A stretch of 64,000 nt of DNA from Thermothelomyces thermophilus ATCC 42464 (taxonomy: Eukaryota; Ascomycota; Sordariomycetes; Sordariales; Chaetomiaceae): assembly GCF_000226095.1 (NCBI RefSeq), contig NC_016473.1, positions 806,001-870,000 on the forward strand, given 5' to 3'. Within the stretch, counting starts at the first letter, position 1; every line of letters begins with the position of its first letter. The notes under the pieces were generated by a model. The model did not search any database and had not been told where the DNA came from. It was given only the letters and a program-made list of their open reading frames with translations. Position numbers and translations under genes: made by a program. This document shows, in pieces, positions 31,567 to 40,296 of the stretch.

Positions 31567-34500
31567 TTATCGAGCAGCCGGAACCGCTGCCGCAGGTGGC
31601 GTCGGCGGCGGGGCAGTTACTGGTGGCGGATTGGTGGTGGTAGTAGTAGTGGTGGTGGTCGTCGTCGTTGTGGTGGTAGGACTGGTAATACTGGTACTGC
31701 TACTTGTAGTGGCCACAGCCTCGTTGGTCGTGGACGCGGCAGGAGCTGGGGTTTGAGATTGAGCGGCGGGCACAGGGGTTGGAGCTTGTGCCTTGGGGGC
31801 AGCTTGGGACCCTCCTTGATTCGAAGTTACTGTAGTAGCAGAGGGTGAAGAACCGGGAGTAGGGGTGGGCGATTGGCTTAATGTCTGCGATGTAGCCGAC
31901 GAGGTAGCTGGCTGTACCCCTTGCTTCGTCGTCGGGTGCGGTGACGCTGCCGCGGCAGGCTGAGAGGACCCTTGAGCCGGCGCTTGCAATGGCGGGTTCA
32001 CGGCATGAGGCACCTTCTCCTGAGCCGTAACCGCAGCCGCGGCCGTAACAGGCTCGGTAGGCTTTGGGCTCGGCGCAGCGGGCGAAGTCTCCATTTGCGC
32101 TTGGACTGCGGTAGATGCGGGAGGCGCAGTCGTAGTTGGGACCGGAGCAGGGCCGTTAACTGGAGTAGAACCCACGCTGGGCAGTCTCGGAGCGTCATGA
32201 CCGGGTTGATGGGCAGCTGGCGTCGTGGCCGGAGCCGGAGCCGGAGCCTGTGGCTTGACCGGAGGTGCCTGCTGTGTCTGCTGCTGGGACAGAGCCGGAG
32301 AAGAAGCGAAAGCTGCTGTATTTGGCACCGCTGAGCTGACATGGGCTGTCTGTGGGGCCGGTTGATCGGGACCCTGACCTGCAGTTGGCGCAGGAGCTGC
32401 ACCGGAACCCGGTACGTGAGTGGGCCTCTGGGCCTGCGCGTTCTGGGCGGCGGCCTGGGCTTGAGCTTGCGCCAAGGCATGGGCCGGTGATTGGGGCTGC
32501 GATGGACCTGGGCCGGACACGTGAGCAGGGAGGGGCGCTGCTACTCCAGCAGGAGCAGGATGCTGAGGCGGCCTGGCGACTTGGCTCCCGGGGGCGGTCG
32601 TGCCTGGGGCTGGATGTTGGCCTGGAGCAGGAACCGGACCCTGGAGAGAACCCGAAGATTGGGCGGCCTGGGACTGAATTTGGGTTGGAGGAGGAGTGGC
32701 TGAGGCCTGGGGGGCAGAGGCTGACGCTGTAGCGGGACGAGGGACCTGCTGCGTGGGCGGCGGCGCGCTTGTCACGGTGGGCTTACTATTCGCTGGCGCT
32801 GAGGGTGCCGGAGCGGACGGGCGAGCTGGTCCTGGAGCCGGATAGGCAGGCAGCGGGGTGTTTGGTTTCGCGCCCTGACCTTGAGGTGCCGTGGCGGAAT
32901 ATTGGCCCGAAACGGCAGGGTTGGGAGCTGCTGATGCATGTCCTTTTACCGAAGTCTGCGTAGAGCCCGGCGCCGTCGGGGCAGGCGACGGGCCCGGCCT
33001 CGATGCAGGCTGAGGGGCCGAGGCAGAGGCTACGGCGGCCTGAGTCCGTTGATGCTCGGTCACTACCCGCTGGATGGCCACGATAAGGACGTTTTCTGCC
33101 TCGTCGTACTGCTTCTTCTCCGTATCGGGACCCGGCATCGTGCTCCGGTCGGCAAATCCCAGGACGCGGTCGATTGCTGACAAGATCAGGCGCTCCGCAT
33201 TCAACTTGCCCATCTTTGGTTCCAGCGTCTTGATCATGTTCCCTTTGAAGTTATTGAGAGCTTGTACCAGACCAGGGTGCAGAGACTGGTTGACCCCTAG
33301 ATTCTGCCGGCTGGACTCGAAGACGCCGAGCACGATCTTTTCCAGTCCCTCCTCCTCAGGAATCGTGCTCTCTGTCGCCAGCCCGAGGCCGCGGTTGATG
33401 ACGGACATGGCGATGGCCTCGGCAGCTGGCGTTCGCTTCTTCAGCTGCTCCGTGACCGTCGTCTTGAAGTTGGTGATGTGCCTGACCAGCTCAGGCGCGA
33501 CCGCCGGTTTGAGCGGGGCCGAGTTCGCGTTCATAGTAGCAGGCTGCGCTGGCCGCGTCCCGGCTGGCGGGTTCTGCGCGTACGGAGCTGTGGTGGTCCG
33601 GGGCAAGCCGTTGTAGGGTCTCGCCGACTGACCGGGCGGAGGACCTTGCCTTGCGGCCCCCTGGGGCGGAGCGCCAGGCTGGGCGGGCGCAGCGGGAGGT
33701 GGTCTCGCGGCATAAGGAGAAGAATACGCCATGGTCTGCGCGTTTCCTTGGGGCTGCTGCGCGGTGGTGGCCTGGTTCCCAGGGCCGGCGGCCGTGGGTG
33801 CAGCAGTGCCCTGCACCTGGCCAGGAACCGAGTAGGGCTGCCGCGGACCTTGTCGGGCGGCAGCGCCGACGGCCTGCGCGCCGGGCTGCGGTTGTGCGTG
33901 TTGCTGACCCATGGAGCCCTGGCCGTTGCCCGGCGCGTATCCGGGACGCTGAGGGGAGGCGGCGGCCGCCGCGCGATAACCCTGTTGTTGCATTCCCGTT
34001 TCGGCCTGGAACATTTGTTGCTGTCCCTGGGCGGCCGAGTTGGCATTGTAGTGCTGGCCAAAGGTGTGCATGTTTGTGGAGTGATGATGATCTGGCGAGG
34101 TCGCCTTGGTGCGCTTCTTGCCGGCATCGATATCGATCCCCGGCACGCGGCTCCAGAGGTGGGTCTCCTCGTTCTTCCTGAAGGCGTCGTTGCCGATGAG
34201 GTTGTGACGGACGCTGCTCTCCCAACCCTTGGTGTCGACGGTGAAGTAATAGAAAGGGTACTTCATCTGGATCCGCTTGTAGATCTGCTTCAGCGTCAGG
34301 CCGTCAGGCGCGGCGCTCAACACTTCGTCGATCAACATGCCGTAGTTCTTGGGCGGCTTCTGCAGCTGCTCCTCGGTGTAGTCCTCCCTGTTGAGCTCCA
34401 GGGGCGGCGTCTTGGGCTTCTCCCGCCGCCTCTCCTTGACGCTCTTCTCGACGTCGGAGCCTTCGCCCTCTTCGCCGTTCTTGGACTTCCGGGGCTTGTA

Positions 34501-36384
34501 CTTGCGCTTCTCCGGCCTGTCCGGGGCGTTTTCGGGGAGCGGGTGTTTGCGCGGTCGGCCGACCTTCCGCTTGACAGGCGGGTCGCCCGGCGGGGGCTGT
34601 GGCATGTTCTTCTTGGCAAGCTCCATGGCCGCCTTCTTCCGCAGCCTTTCCTCCCTCTTGGACATGATGCCGTTCTTGGGCGGGCGGCCGGGCCCGCGCT
34701 TCTTGGGTATCGGGGGGTCCAAGCTGGCGAGCAGCTCGAGCGACATCTCTGGTTTGATGTTGGGGGCCGGCGTCTCTGGGTCCTTTTCGATGGTCTCCAT
34801 GACCTCTTGCTCCGGCGCTTTCTCCGGTCCGGGCTCTGGCACGTCCTCGGCCGGCGGCTCCGAGAGCTCGCTGTCGCTGTCCTCTTTTGCAGGCGCGGCC
34901 GGGACTTCCTCGGGGCTCGTGCTCCGGCGCTCGGGATCGTGCGAGCTCTCAAAGTCGAAGCTCATCTCCTTGCCCCCTTCCGAATAGCGTCTGCTGTTAG
35001 ACCCGCCCTCCTCCTCCAGATTCTCCTCGGCGCCCGTCTTGCCGTGGGGGACGCCGTTGATGATGAAGACAAAGTCGACGTCTTTGATCTGCAAGCGGTC
35101 GCCGCTCTTCAGGACGACCTTCTCGTCCCTGTAATGCACATCCTCGCAGAAGAAGCCGTTCTTGTGGAGCGGGATGGCCTCGAAGACGCCGGCTTTCTGG
35201 TTGAACTGGATCTTGAGATGCTCCCTCGAGATGGCCTTGGTCCGGCTGGCGATGTTCGGCCCCGGCGAGTGGATGCCGATGAAGGGCACATAGTGGGGGG
35301 ACGGCCGGAGAGCGCTGAGGTTGACAGCCGCCGCCCCTGGCGTGTGCGAGACATATTGCCTGTTGAGCGTCGGGTTCTTATCTTCGGAGCCGGCCAGTTC
35401 GCCGGCGGCGGGCTCTGCGGGGTGGGAATCGCCCACGGCCGACCCTGCGCCGCCGCTCGTCTTCCTCCTCTTAACGGGACGGGGGTTCTCGTCGCCGTCC
35501 GACTCCGGGCCCAGCATGCCGCCTTCCTCGCTGACGTACGATTTGCTGAACTTGCCGCGGTCCTGCGTCGGGGGCGAGGGAGCGGGCAGGCCGCGCTCCT
35601 CGTGCTCGCGCACTTTGCGCTGGTACTCCTCGAGCCGGCGCTCGTCCCTCCTCGCCTGGTCCAAGGCACGCTGGTCGCGGCCGATGATGACGGCGTACGT
35701 GGTCATCTGGAAGACGCTGTCGGCGAACTCGATCCTGGCGAACGACTCGAGCGGGGCATCGGCCGGCGGGGCGGCGTTGGCGGCGTTCGGGGTCTCGGGG
35801 GCAAAGCCGTCCGGGGTGTCGAGAGCCGCGTTTGGCGGCAGGGAGACCTGGGAGGGGCGCACGGTGGAGGGAGGAAGCGTGAGCATCTGTGACTGGGAGG
35901 CGGCCGACAGGCGGGCGAGGGCCATGAGCAGCTGGGACTGCTGCGGGGTGTAGGGCGAGTAGAGATCGAGGCCGGGGCTGGTTGCGTAACTCATGGGGGC
36001 ATCCACGGGCACGTCGAGGTCCATGGCGTCGGGTACGGCGGCGGCCTGGCGCGTTTGCGGTGCCGGGGTCGCCGGCTGAGGGGGGAGAGGGTCTTCTTGG
36101 GCGGGTGCGGGCGGCGGGGGTTGTTGCTGGTCCGAGTCGCCGTTTGGTCGGGCAGTGGCGGGGTCGGCTCCCGCGTCGGGCGCATTGGAAGGTGCAGGAT
36201 CGCCATCGTGCCGGGCGGGAACGGCATCGTCTCCTGCTGGCGTCTCGCTGGTGATGGGCACGCCGACCGACGGTTCGCGGTTGCCCGGTTCCGGGTCCGG
36301 GTCCGGTGCAGGGTCTGTGAGAGGCGAGAAGGCAGGCGGTGCCGGCGACTCGCAGCCGGCGCCGTCCGAAACCGACGAAGTCAT
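31567..36384 (-). CDS. FHL1: Fhl1-type FHA and forkhead transcription factor
   Basis: A single 1605-aa frame. The ATG at 36384 (MTSSVSDGAGC) is preferred over an in-frame extension to 36483. In order: a disordered N-terminus; a split FHA domain (about residues 218-440: FARIEFADSVFQMTTYAVIIGRD, an inserted acidic loop, then HSPGPNIASRTKAISREHLKI and DVDFVFIINGVPHG); two AT-hooks (KKRGPGRPPKN near 561, KRKVGRPRKHP near 608); and a forkhead domain (about 670-755: KPPKNYGMLIDEVLSAA...WESSVRHNLIGNDAFRKN). A Gln/Pro-rich region, an unassigned helical region with an internal duplication (about 955-1110) and a long Ala/Pro/Gln tail ending in a 16-residue Thr run follow. Yeast Fhl1 works with Ifh1 on ribosomal-protein promoters, so a role in growth control is likely. 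The antisense strand has an accidental 804-codon frame. Confidence 0.92.
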   Translation of the reverse strand: MTSSVSDGAGCESPAPPAFSPLTDPAPDPDPEPGNREPSVGVPITSETPAGDDAVPARHDGDPAPSNAPDAGADPATARPNGDSDQQQPPPPAPAQEDPLPPQPATPAPQTRQAAAVPDAMDLDVPVDAPMSYATSPGLDLYSPYTPQQSQLLMALARLSAASQSQMLTLPPSTVRPSQVSLPPNAALDTPDGFAPETPNAANAAPPADAPLESFARIEFADSVFQMTTYAVIIGRDQRALDQARRDERRLEEYQRKVREHEERGLPAPSPPTQDRGKFSKSYVSEEGGMLGPESDGDENPRPVKRRKTSGGAGSAVGDSHPAEPAAGELAGSEDKNPTLNRQYVSHTPGAAAVNLSALRPSPHYVPFIGIHSPGPNIASRTKAISREHLKIQFNQKAGVFEAIPLHKNGFFCEDVHYRDEKVVLKSGDRLQIKDVDFVFIINGVPHGKTGAEENLEEEGGSNSRRYSEGGKEMSFDFESSHDPERRSTSPEEVPAAPAKEDSDSELSEPPAEDVPEPGPEKAPEQEVMETIEKDPETPAPNIKPEMSLELLASLDPPIPKKRGPGRPPKNGIMSKREERLRKKAAMELAKKNMPQPPPGDPPVKRKVGRPRKHPLPENAPDRPEKRKYKPRKSKNGEEGEGSDVEKSVKERRREKPKTPPLELNREDYTEEQLQKPPKNYGMLIDEVLSAAPDGLTLKQIYKRIQMKYPFYYFTVDTKGWESSVRHNLIGNDAFRKNEETHLWSRVPGIDIDAGKKRTKATSPDHHHSTNMHTFGQHYNANSAAQGQQQMFQAETGMQQQGYRAAAAASPQRPGYAPGNGQGSMGQQHAQPQPGAQAVGAAARQGPRQPYSVPGQVQGTAAPTAAGPGNQATTAQQPQGNAQTMAYSSPYAARPPPAAPAQPGAPPQGAARQGPPPGQSARPYNGLPRTTTAPYAQNPPAGTRPAQPATMNANSAPLKPAVAPELVRHITNFKTTVTEQLKKRTPAAEAIAMSVINRGLGLATESTIPEEEGLEKIVLGVFESSRQNLGVNQSLHPGLVQALNNFKGNMIKTLEPKMGKLNAERLILSAIDRVLGFADRSTMPGPDTEKKQYDEAENVLIVAIQRVVTEHQRTQAAVASASAPQPASRPGPSPAPTAPGSTQTSVKGHASAAPNPAVSGQYSATAPQGQGAKPNTPLPAYPAPGPARPSAPAPSAPANSKPTVTSAPPPTQQVPRPATASASAPQASATPPPTQIQSQAAQSSGSLQGPVPAPGQHPAPGTTAPGSQVARPPQHPAPAGVAAPLPAHVSGPGPSQPQSPAHALAQAQAQAAAQNAQAQRPTHVPGSGAAPAPTAGQGPDQPAPQTAHVSSAVPNTAAFASSPALSQQQTQQAPPVKPQAPAPAPATTPAAHQPGHDAPRLPSVGSTPVNGPAPVPTTTAPPASTAVQAQMETSPAAPSPKPTEPVTAAAAVTAQEKVPHAVNPPLQAPAQGSSQPAAAASPHPTTKQGVQPATSSATSQTLSQSPTPTPGSSPSATTVTSNQGGSQAAPKAQAPTPVPAAQSQTPAPAASTTNEAVATTSSSTSITSPTTTTTTTTTTTTTTTNPPPVTAPPPTPPAAAVPAAR

Positions 36385-37838
36385 CGCTTGTGACCTGAGG
36401 ACAAGCTCCTTCGTCAAGCTGTGGCAGCCAGGACAGGGCCTCGCAATAAAGATTGCGGTGCGCGGTGCGGGTGCAGCGAGCAAAGGGGCAGCCGGGGCTG
36501 GTTTTCTCGAACTTCTCGAATCTCGGGTCTAGCTTCAAGTCTCAAATCGATCCGGTTCGGGTTGTCGGTCGGAATGCGCCTGGCTTTCGCCTGCGAACGC
36601 CATTGGTAGCGCGAAGCCCAAATTTTGACCGCTGCCGGATTGCCAAGCGCCGATTGGCTGGAAGGCCCCAGTTCTCTCCGCCTTCCCCAACGCTCCCGCT
36701 TTCTGTACGAGTTGGTTGGCTGATTGTTCCAGAGCGGTCTGCCAGGAACTCGAGAGTTGGGCAGTTGCTCTCCTCTGCATGCGCTGACCGCGCCTACGCT
36801 TTTTTGATGAATTATCCGTATTTCTTCGAGGTGCAACCCTGCAGCATTCCGCACTATAAACCACGAGATATCATACGACCATTTGATTCATCAACTTTCA
36901 TCAATAGACGTTTTGCATCTGCTCACCGCATTATCCATTTGAGGATGCTCGTCACCACCAGCACAAACAGATATATACACAACGGGAACGCCCTCTACGG
37001 ATTGCAAACCTGGAGAACTCAATCTTGAACCTACCGACTCACGCAACGGCCCGAGAAAACGATGCACTCGCCGTCTTGGGCACTTCCATGATTTAAGAAT
37101 CGCTGGCACCCTGGAGAATTTTGATTTTCATTGCTTTGAAACAAACAGGGGACAAAACGTGAATAAAAAGAGCAAGAGGAAACCTCCGTCTCACTTCTAT
37201 GATTGAGCAGAAACAGACTCGGTTGCTCCTCTTGGCAATCTGCGTTTCAAAGCCGGGTTACACTGGGCCGAGCCCCGACCGGGCTGGTCCCAGAGACGGG
37301 CCTCGGGTCTGACTGTTCCACTCCGTGCCGCCCTCGAGCACGCCCTTATGGATGTTTCGGGCCCGGCCAACAGCCAGGCGCCGGCCGCCTTCCGGCACCT
37401 GCTAGCACCGAGGACCATTCCGATTGCTGTATGAGAGTTGGTATTATCGAGGCTTTGCAACGCGAGCCTATCGGTGTCGAAGCCGAAGTGGCCCGTCTTT
37501 AGTCTGCACCCCTTACAACCCCCCCAACCCCCCCAACCGGCAACAGCCTTGAGAGGCTTGAAAAACTTGCCGGTATTGAACATGACTGTACATGCAAAAT
37601 GCCGAAACGGCCGCATCCTGGGGCCGCCTCTCGGTACGACAGCGATGGGGGAATATATCCCAGGGGGCGGGCCCTTTCAGTGGTGTCGTTGTTTTGTAGT
37701 CTCCGATCTTCCTTGGCCCCCGTTTCTCTTACGTTCAACCTTCGACAGTACCTAGGTCCACTACGGCTGGTAGGCTTGACAGGAACATCTGGATGCCTAT
37801 GTCTCGCTGAACCCCAGCGAACAGCGAGTCCGCCCTAG
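36385..37838. other. divergent intergenic region fhl1 / four-TM gene
   Basis: 1.45 kb between divergent starts. The fhl1 side has several ATTGG boxes (CCAAT on the fhl1 strand) between about 36600 and 36725 and a heat-shock-like element at 36504-36520. The other side ends 24 bp after an in-frame-independent ATG-free leader. No additional gene was recognised. Confidence 0.45.
36504..36520. promoter_or_regulatory. tandem TTCTCGAA, heat-shock-element-like
   Basis: Two TTCTCGAA units separated by one base lie 120 bp upstream of the fhl1 start. Each fits TTCnnGAA, the core pair of Hsf1 sites, but the gap between pairs is one base rather than two. Function is therefore uncertain. Confidence 0.35.
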
Positions 37839-40046
37839 ATGAGTTACTCGGCGATGCCCCCGGGTGGAGCACCCGGGCGTAGCGCTCCCGGACATCCCCA
37901 GTTCGCGCCAGCAACCCAACCGCCCTCGTCTTCAAAGTTGCCACGGAAGCCCGTTGCTACAAATCCCCGGGCTCCTCCCACGAACGCAGCTTCGGCACAA
38001 CCGCCGCCGCCGAAGACCAAAGCCCCCGGGAACCTGGATGACGACGAGGGGAGCACAGCAGGCGAGATACCCATCCTCGCACCAAATGGTCTTTCAGGCC
38101 AATCCGTTCCCCCATTCTCTTCTTCCAGGTCAGCGGCTGCAGAGGACCCCAGGGCTGGGCTGGATGTTCCAATTCCGGAGCCACTGCGCATCAGACCGCC
38201 TAATCCTGGATCGTCAGCGGCAACTAGTACCTCCCAGAAGCCGCCAGTTCCCCAAGGATTGCGCCCGGGGCAGCAAGCGGCAGTACCCCCTCTAGCAAGC
38301 ACCTCTCGCCCTGGACCGTCCACGTTCCAGCCGTCGCGTTTCGAGCAACGCTACGCTGATGCGTCGAAACCGGAAGCAAGCCGTCCAGGACAGATTGAAA
38401 GACCGTTCCCAGCACCGCCTGGTCAGCCACCTTCTCGTCCTATCCCGCCTCCAACTCGCAGGAACGGCCCGGCCAAGGACTCGGCACCCCCGCAGCCGTC
38501 GAGCGTCGGCAACCCGCCTCCCGGGTCCGAACAGAACGGAGGTCTTGTCACGACAGCACAGGACGCAGGGAAGACGAGTGCAGGCAATGGCGATTTAAAA
38601 GACAAGTCGAAGGCAACCTCCAATCGACTTGCGGAGCAGCCTGTAGACTCATCATCCAAGGCAAGCTCGAGGCAACCCCCGAATCTAGACTCGGGGAAAC
38701 CAAACAACCCGTTTACGGAGCTTGCTAAACCGTCAGCGGCAAGCTCACAACCCCCTAACCCAGACTCGGGGAAACCAAAGAACCCGTTTGCGGAGCCTGT
38801 GAAACCGTCAGGGGCAGGCTCGAGGCAACCTCCGGATACCCAGCCTCCTCAAGGGCCCATACCCTCCAAGTTCCCCCCTTCCAATCCGTCTGCTCAAGGG
38901 GCCCCGAATGAGAACCGGCCGGAACCTCCTCCGAGGCCGCCAATGGACACAAGCAGAAAACCCCAGGGTACCGGGCCATCGGGATCCTCACCTCCAAGGC
39001 CAGCGCCGCCGCCGCCAAACCCGACGAACCCGCCGAACCCGGCGTTGGTGTCTAGTAGCCGGACAGGACCGCAGCAGCGCGTGTATAGGCCCACTCCGAC
39101 GAGCCCTCCTCAGCAGGCGCCTCAGCGAGGCCCTTCACGTGGTACTGGCGCCGACCCTGTGCGACAGGCACCCGGCTATAGTCGTGCCTGGTCGACCACC
39201 ACCACACAGCTGCCCAACCCGCCCCCTCGGCGACGGGACACGGGCTTCTCCCAGCCTGCCCACCGTAGCAACTACCCACAGGAGAGGAGCGCTCCGGCCG
39301 GGGGCGAACAACACTACAGCAGTGGCAACGACGACGACTCGGGAGCGGACAAGACGGCAGTCGATGAGACGATCGACCCAATCTACACGGTCCCGCGCTC
39401 GCACATCGTCCTGGCGGTCTTTTTCGTGTGGATCCTGCTTGTCGCCTTCGTCGTCCTCCCGGGCTCCTTCACCAGCGACAAGCGCAAGCAGGACGGCGAG
39501 ACGGTGGAGATCCCCCTGGGCGGCGCCGACGCCGACAGGAAGAAGCTGTCCCTGACGCCGGCCAACACGGCCGCCCTGGTCATCGGCTCCGTCTGCGTCC
39601 TCACCGGCGCCTTCGGCTCGGCCTGGCTCGGCCTGCGCTGGCGCCGCAACCACGTCTTCCTGCTCAACAGGCTGTACATGCCCCTCGTCCTCAACGCCCT
39701 CGCCGGCATGCTGGCGACCATCACGAGCGTCTACACGCAGCAGGCGGGCGAGTGGGGGCCGCAGGCGGTCGTCACGATCGTGGTGGAGGCCGTGGTGCTG
39801 GGGTTGAGCCTCATCTTCTTCTTCCTGCACAACTACTGGTTGATGCAGCGGGTGGCGAGCGACGAGGAGGGCGCCACGGAAGGTGGTGGGGAGAATACGG
39901 GGGACAAGGAGGAGGAGGAGAAGAAGAAGAAGAAGAAGAAAAAGAAGAAGAAAATGAAATGGAAGAAGGAGATGAATGGAAGGAGGAAGGGTGGGTTATT
40001 CGCGAGGCTGAGAAGAGTGCACAGCCAGCCAGGTAGTGTTGTGTAG
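37839..40046 (+). CDS. proline-rich four-TM membrane protein, unknown
   Basis: A single 735-aa frame from ATG 37839. Residues 1-510 are Pro/Ser/Gln-rich and disordered, with a tandem duplication near 280-330. The last third has four hydrophobic segments: HIVLAVFFVWILLVAFVVLPG (about 528-548), NTAALVIGSVCVLTGAFGSAWLGL (about 572-597), LYMPLVLNALAGMLATITSVY (about 609-629) and VVTIVVEAVVLGLSLIFFFLHNYWL (about 643-667). Between TM1 and TM2 is a short loop with KRKQDGE. The C-terminus is acidic, then carries a run of about eleven lysines and a basic end (GRRKGGLFARLRRVHS). With an even number of TMs, both ends should be on the same side, probably cytosolic. No named family is recognised. It resembles conserved uncharacterised fungal membrane proteins. 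Confidence 0.8.
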   Translation: MSYSAMPPGGAPGRSAPGHPQFAPATQPPSSSKLPRKPVATNPRAPPTNAASAQPPPPKTKAPGNLDDDEGSTAGEIPILAPNGLSGQSVPPFSSSRSAAAEDPRAGLDVPIPEPLRIRPPNPGSSAATSTSQKPPVPQGLRPGQQAAVPPLASTSRPGPSTFQPSRFEQRYADASKPEASRPGQIERPFPAPPGQPPSRPIPPPTRRNGPAKDSAPPQPSSVGNPPPGSEQNGGLVTTAQDAGKTSAGNGDLKDKSKATSNRLAEQPVDSSSKASSRQPPNLDSGKPNNPFTELAKPSAASSQPPNPDSGKPKNPFAEPVKPSGAGSRQPPDTQPPQGPIPSKFPPSNPSAQGAPNENRPEPPPRPPMDTSRKPQGTGPSGSSPPRPAPPPPNPTNPPNPALVSSSRTGPQQRVYRPTPTSPPQQAPQRGPSRGTGADPVRQAPGYSRAWSTTTTQLPNPPPRRRDTGFSQPAHRSNYPQERSAPAGGEQHYSSGNDDDSGADKTAVDETIDPIYTVPRSHIVLAVFFVWILLVAFVVLPGSFTSDKRKQDGETVEIPLGGADADRKKLSLTPANTAALVIGSVCVLTGAFGSAWLGLRWRRNHVFLLNRLYMPLVLNALAGMLATITSVYTQQAGEWGPQAVVTIVVEAVVLGLSLIFFFLHNYWLMQRVASDEEGATEGGGENTGDKEEEEKKKKKKKKKKKMKWKKEMNGRRKGGLFARLRRVHSQPGSVV
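38680..38828. repeat. tandem coding repeat, about 25 residues per unit
   Basis: Two adjacent copies of a unit reading PNLDSGKPNNPFTELAKPS and PNPDSGKPKNPFAEPVKPS, each followed by a short Ser/Gln linker, lie within the disordered part of the four-TM protein. The DNA copies are also similar, suggesting a fairly recent duplication. Confidence 0.85.
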
Positions 40047-40296
40047 GGGGTTGACAGACAACGGGTATGGATGTTAGCCGGGGGAGTTCATACGACCCGC
40101 TAGTGAATTGGCAATCTCGTGGATGGATGCACGAGAGTAGGGAGATGGTGCTTCCAGGGTTCCGGGAGGGACCAAGGTTTAGATTTAGACCGAGCGCTTC
40201 TATCAGTATCCATAATTTTCTTTTGTTCTCTTTTATTGATTTTTGATCTTACGGCCAAGGTTTCCCTCGGGGTGACAAGTTCCGCCGCTTTGTGTT

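Noticed and set aside
33478-35892. 804-codon open frame on the plus strand opposite fhl1
   Set aside because: It is the antisense shadow of the GC-rich FHA/forkhead coding region. Its translation is Arg/Leu/Gly-rich with no family similarity, whereas the minus strand encodes clear domains.
39135-39830. 231-codon minus-strand frame opposite the four-TM gene
   Set aside because: Low-complexity antisense translation, whereas the plus strand has four well-formed membrane segments.
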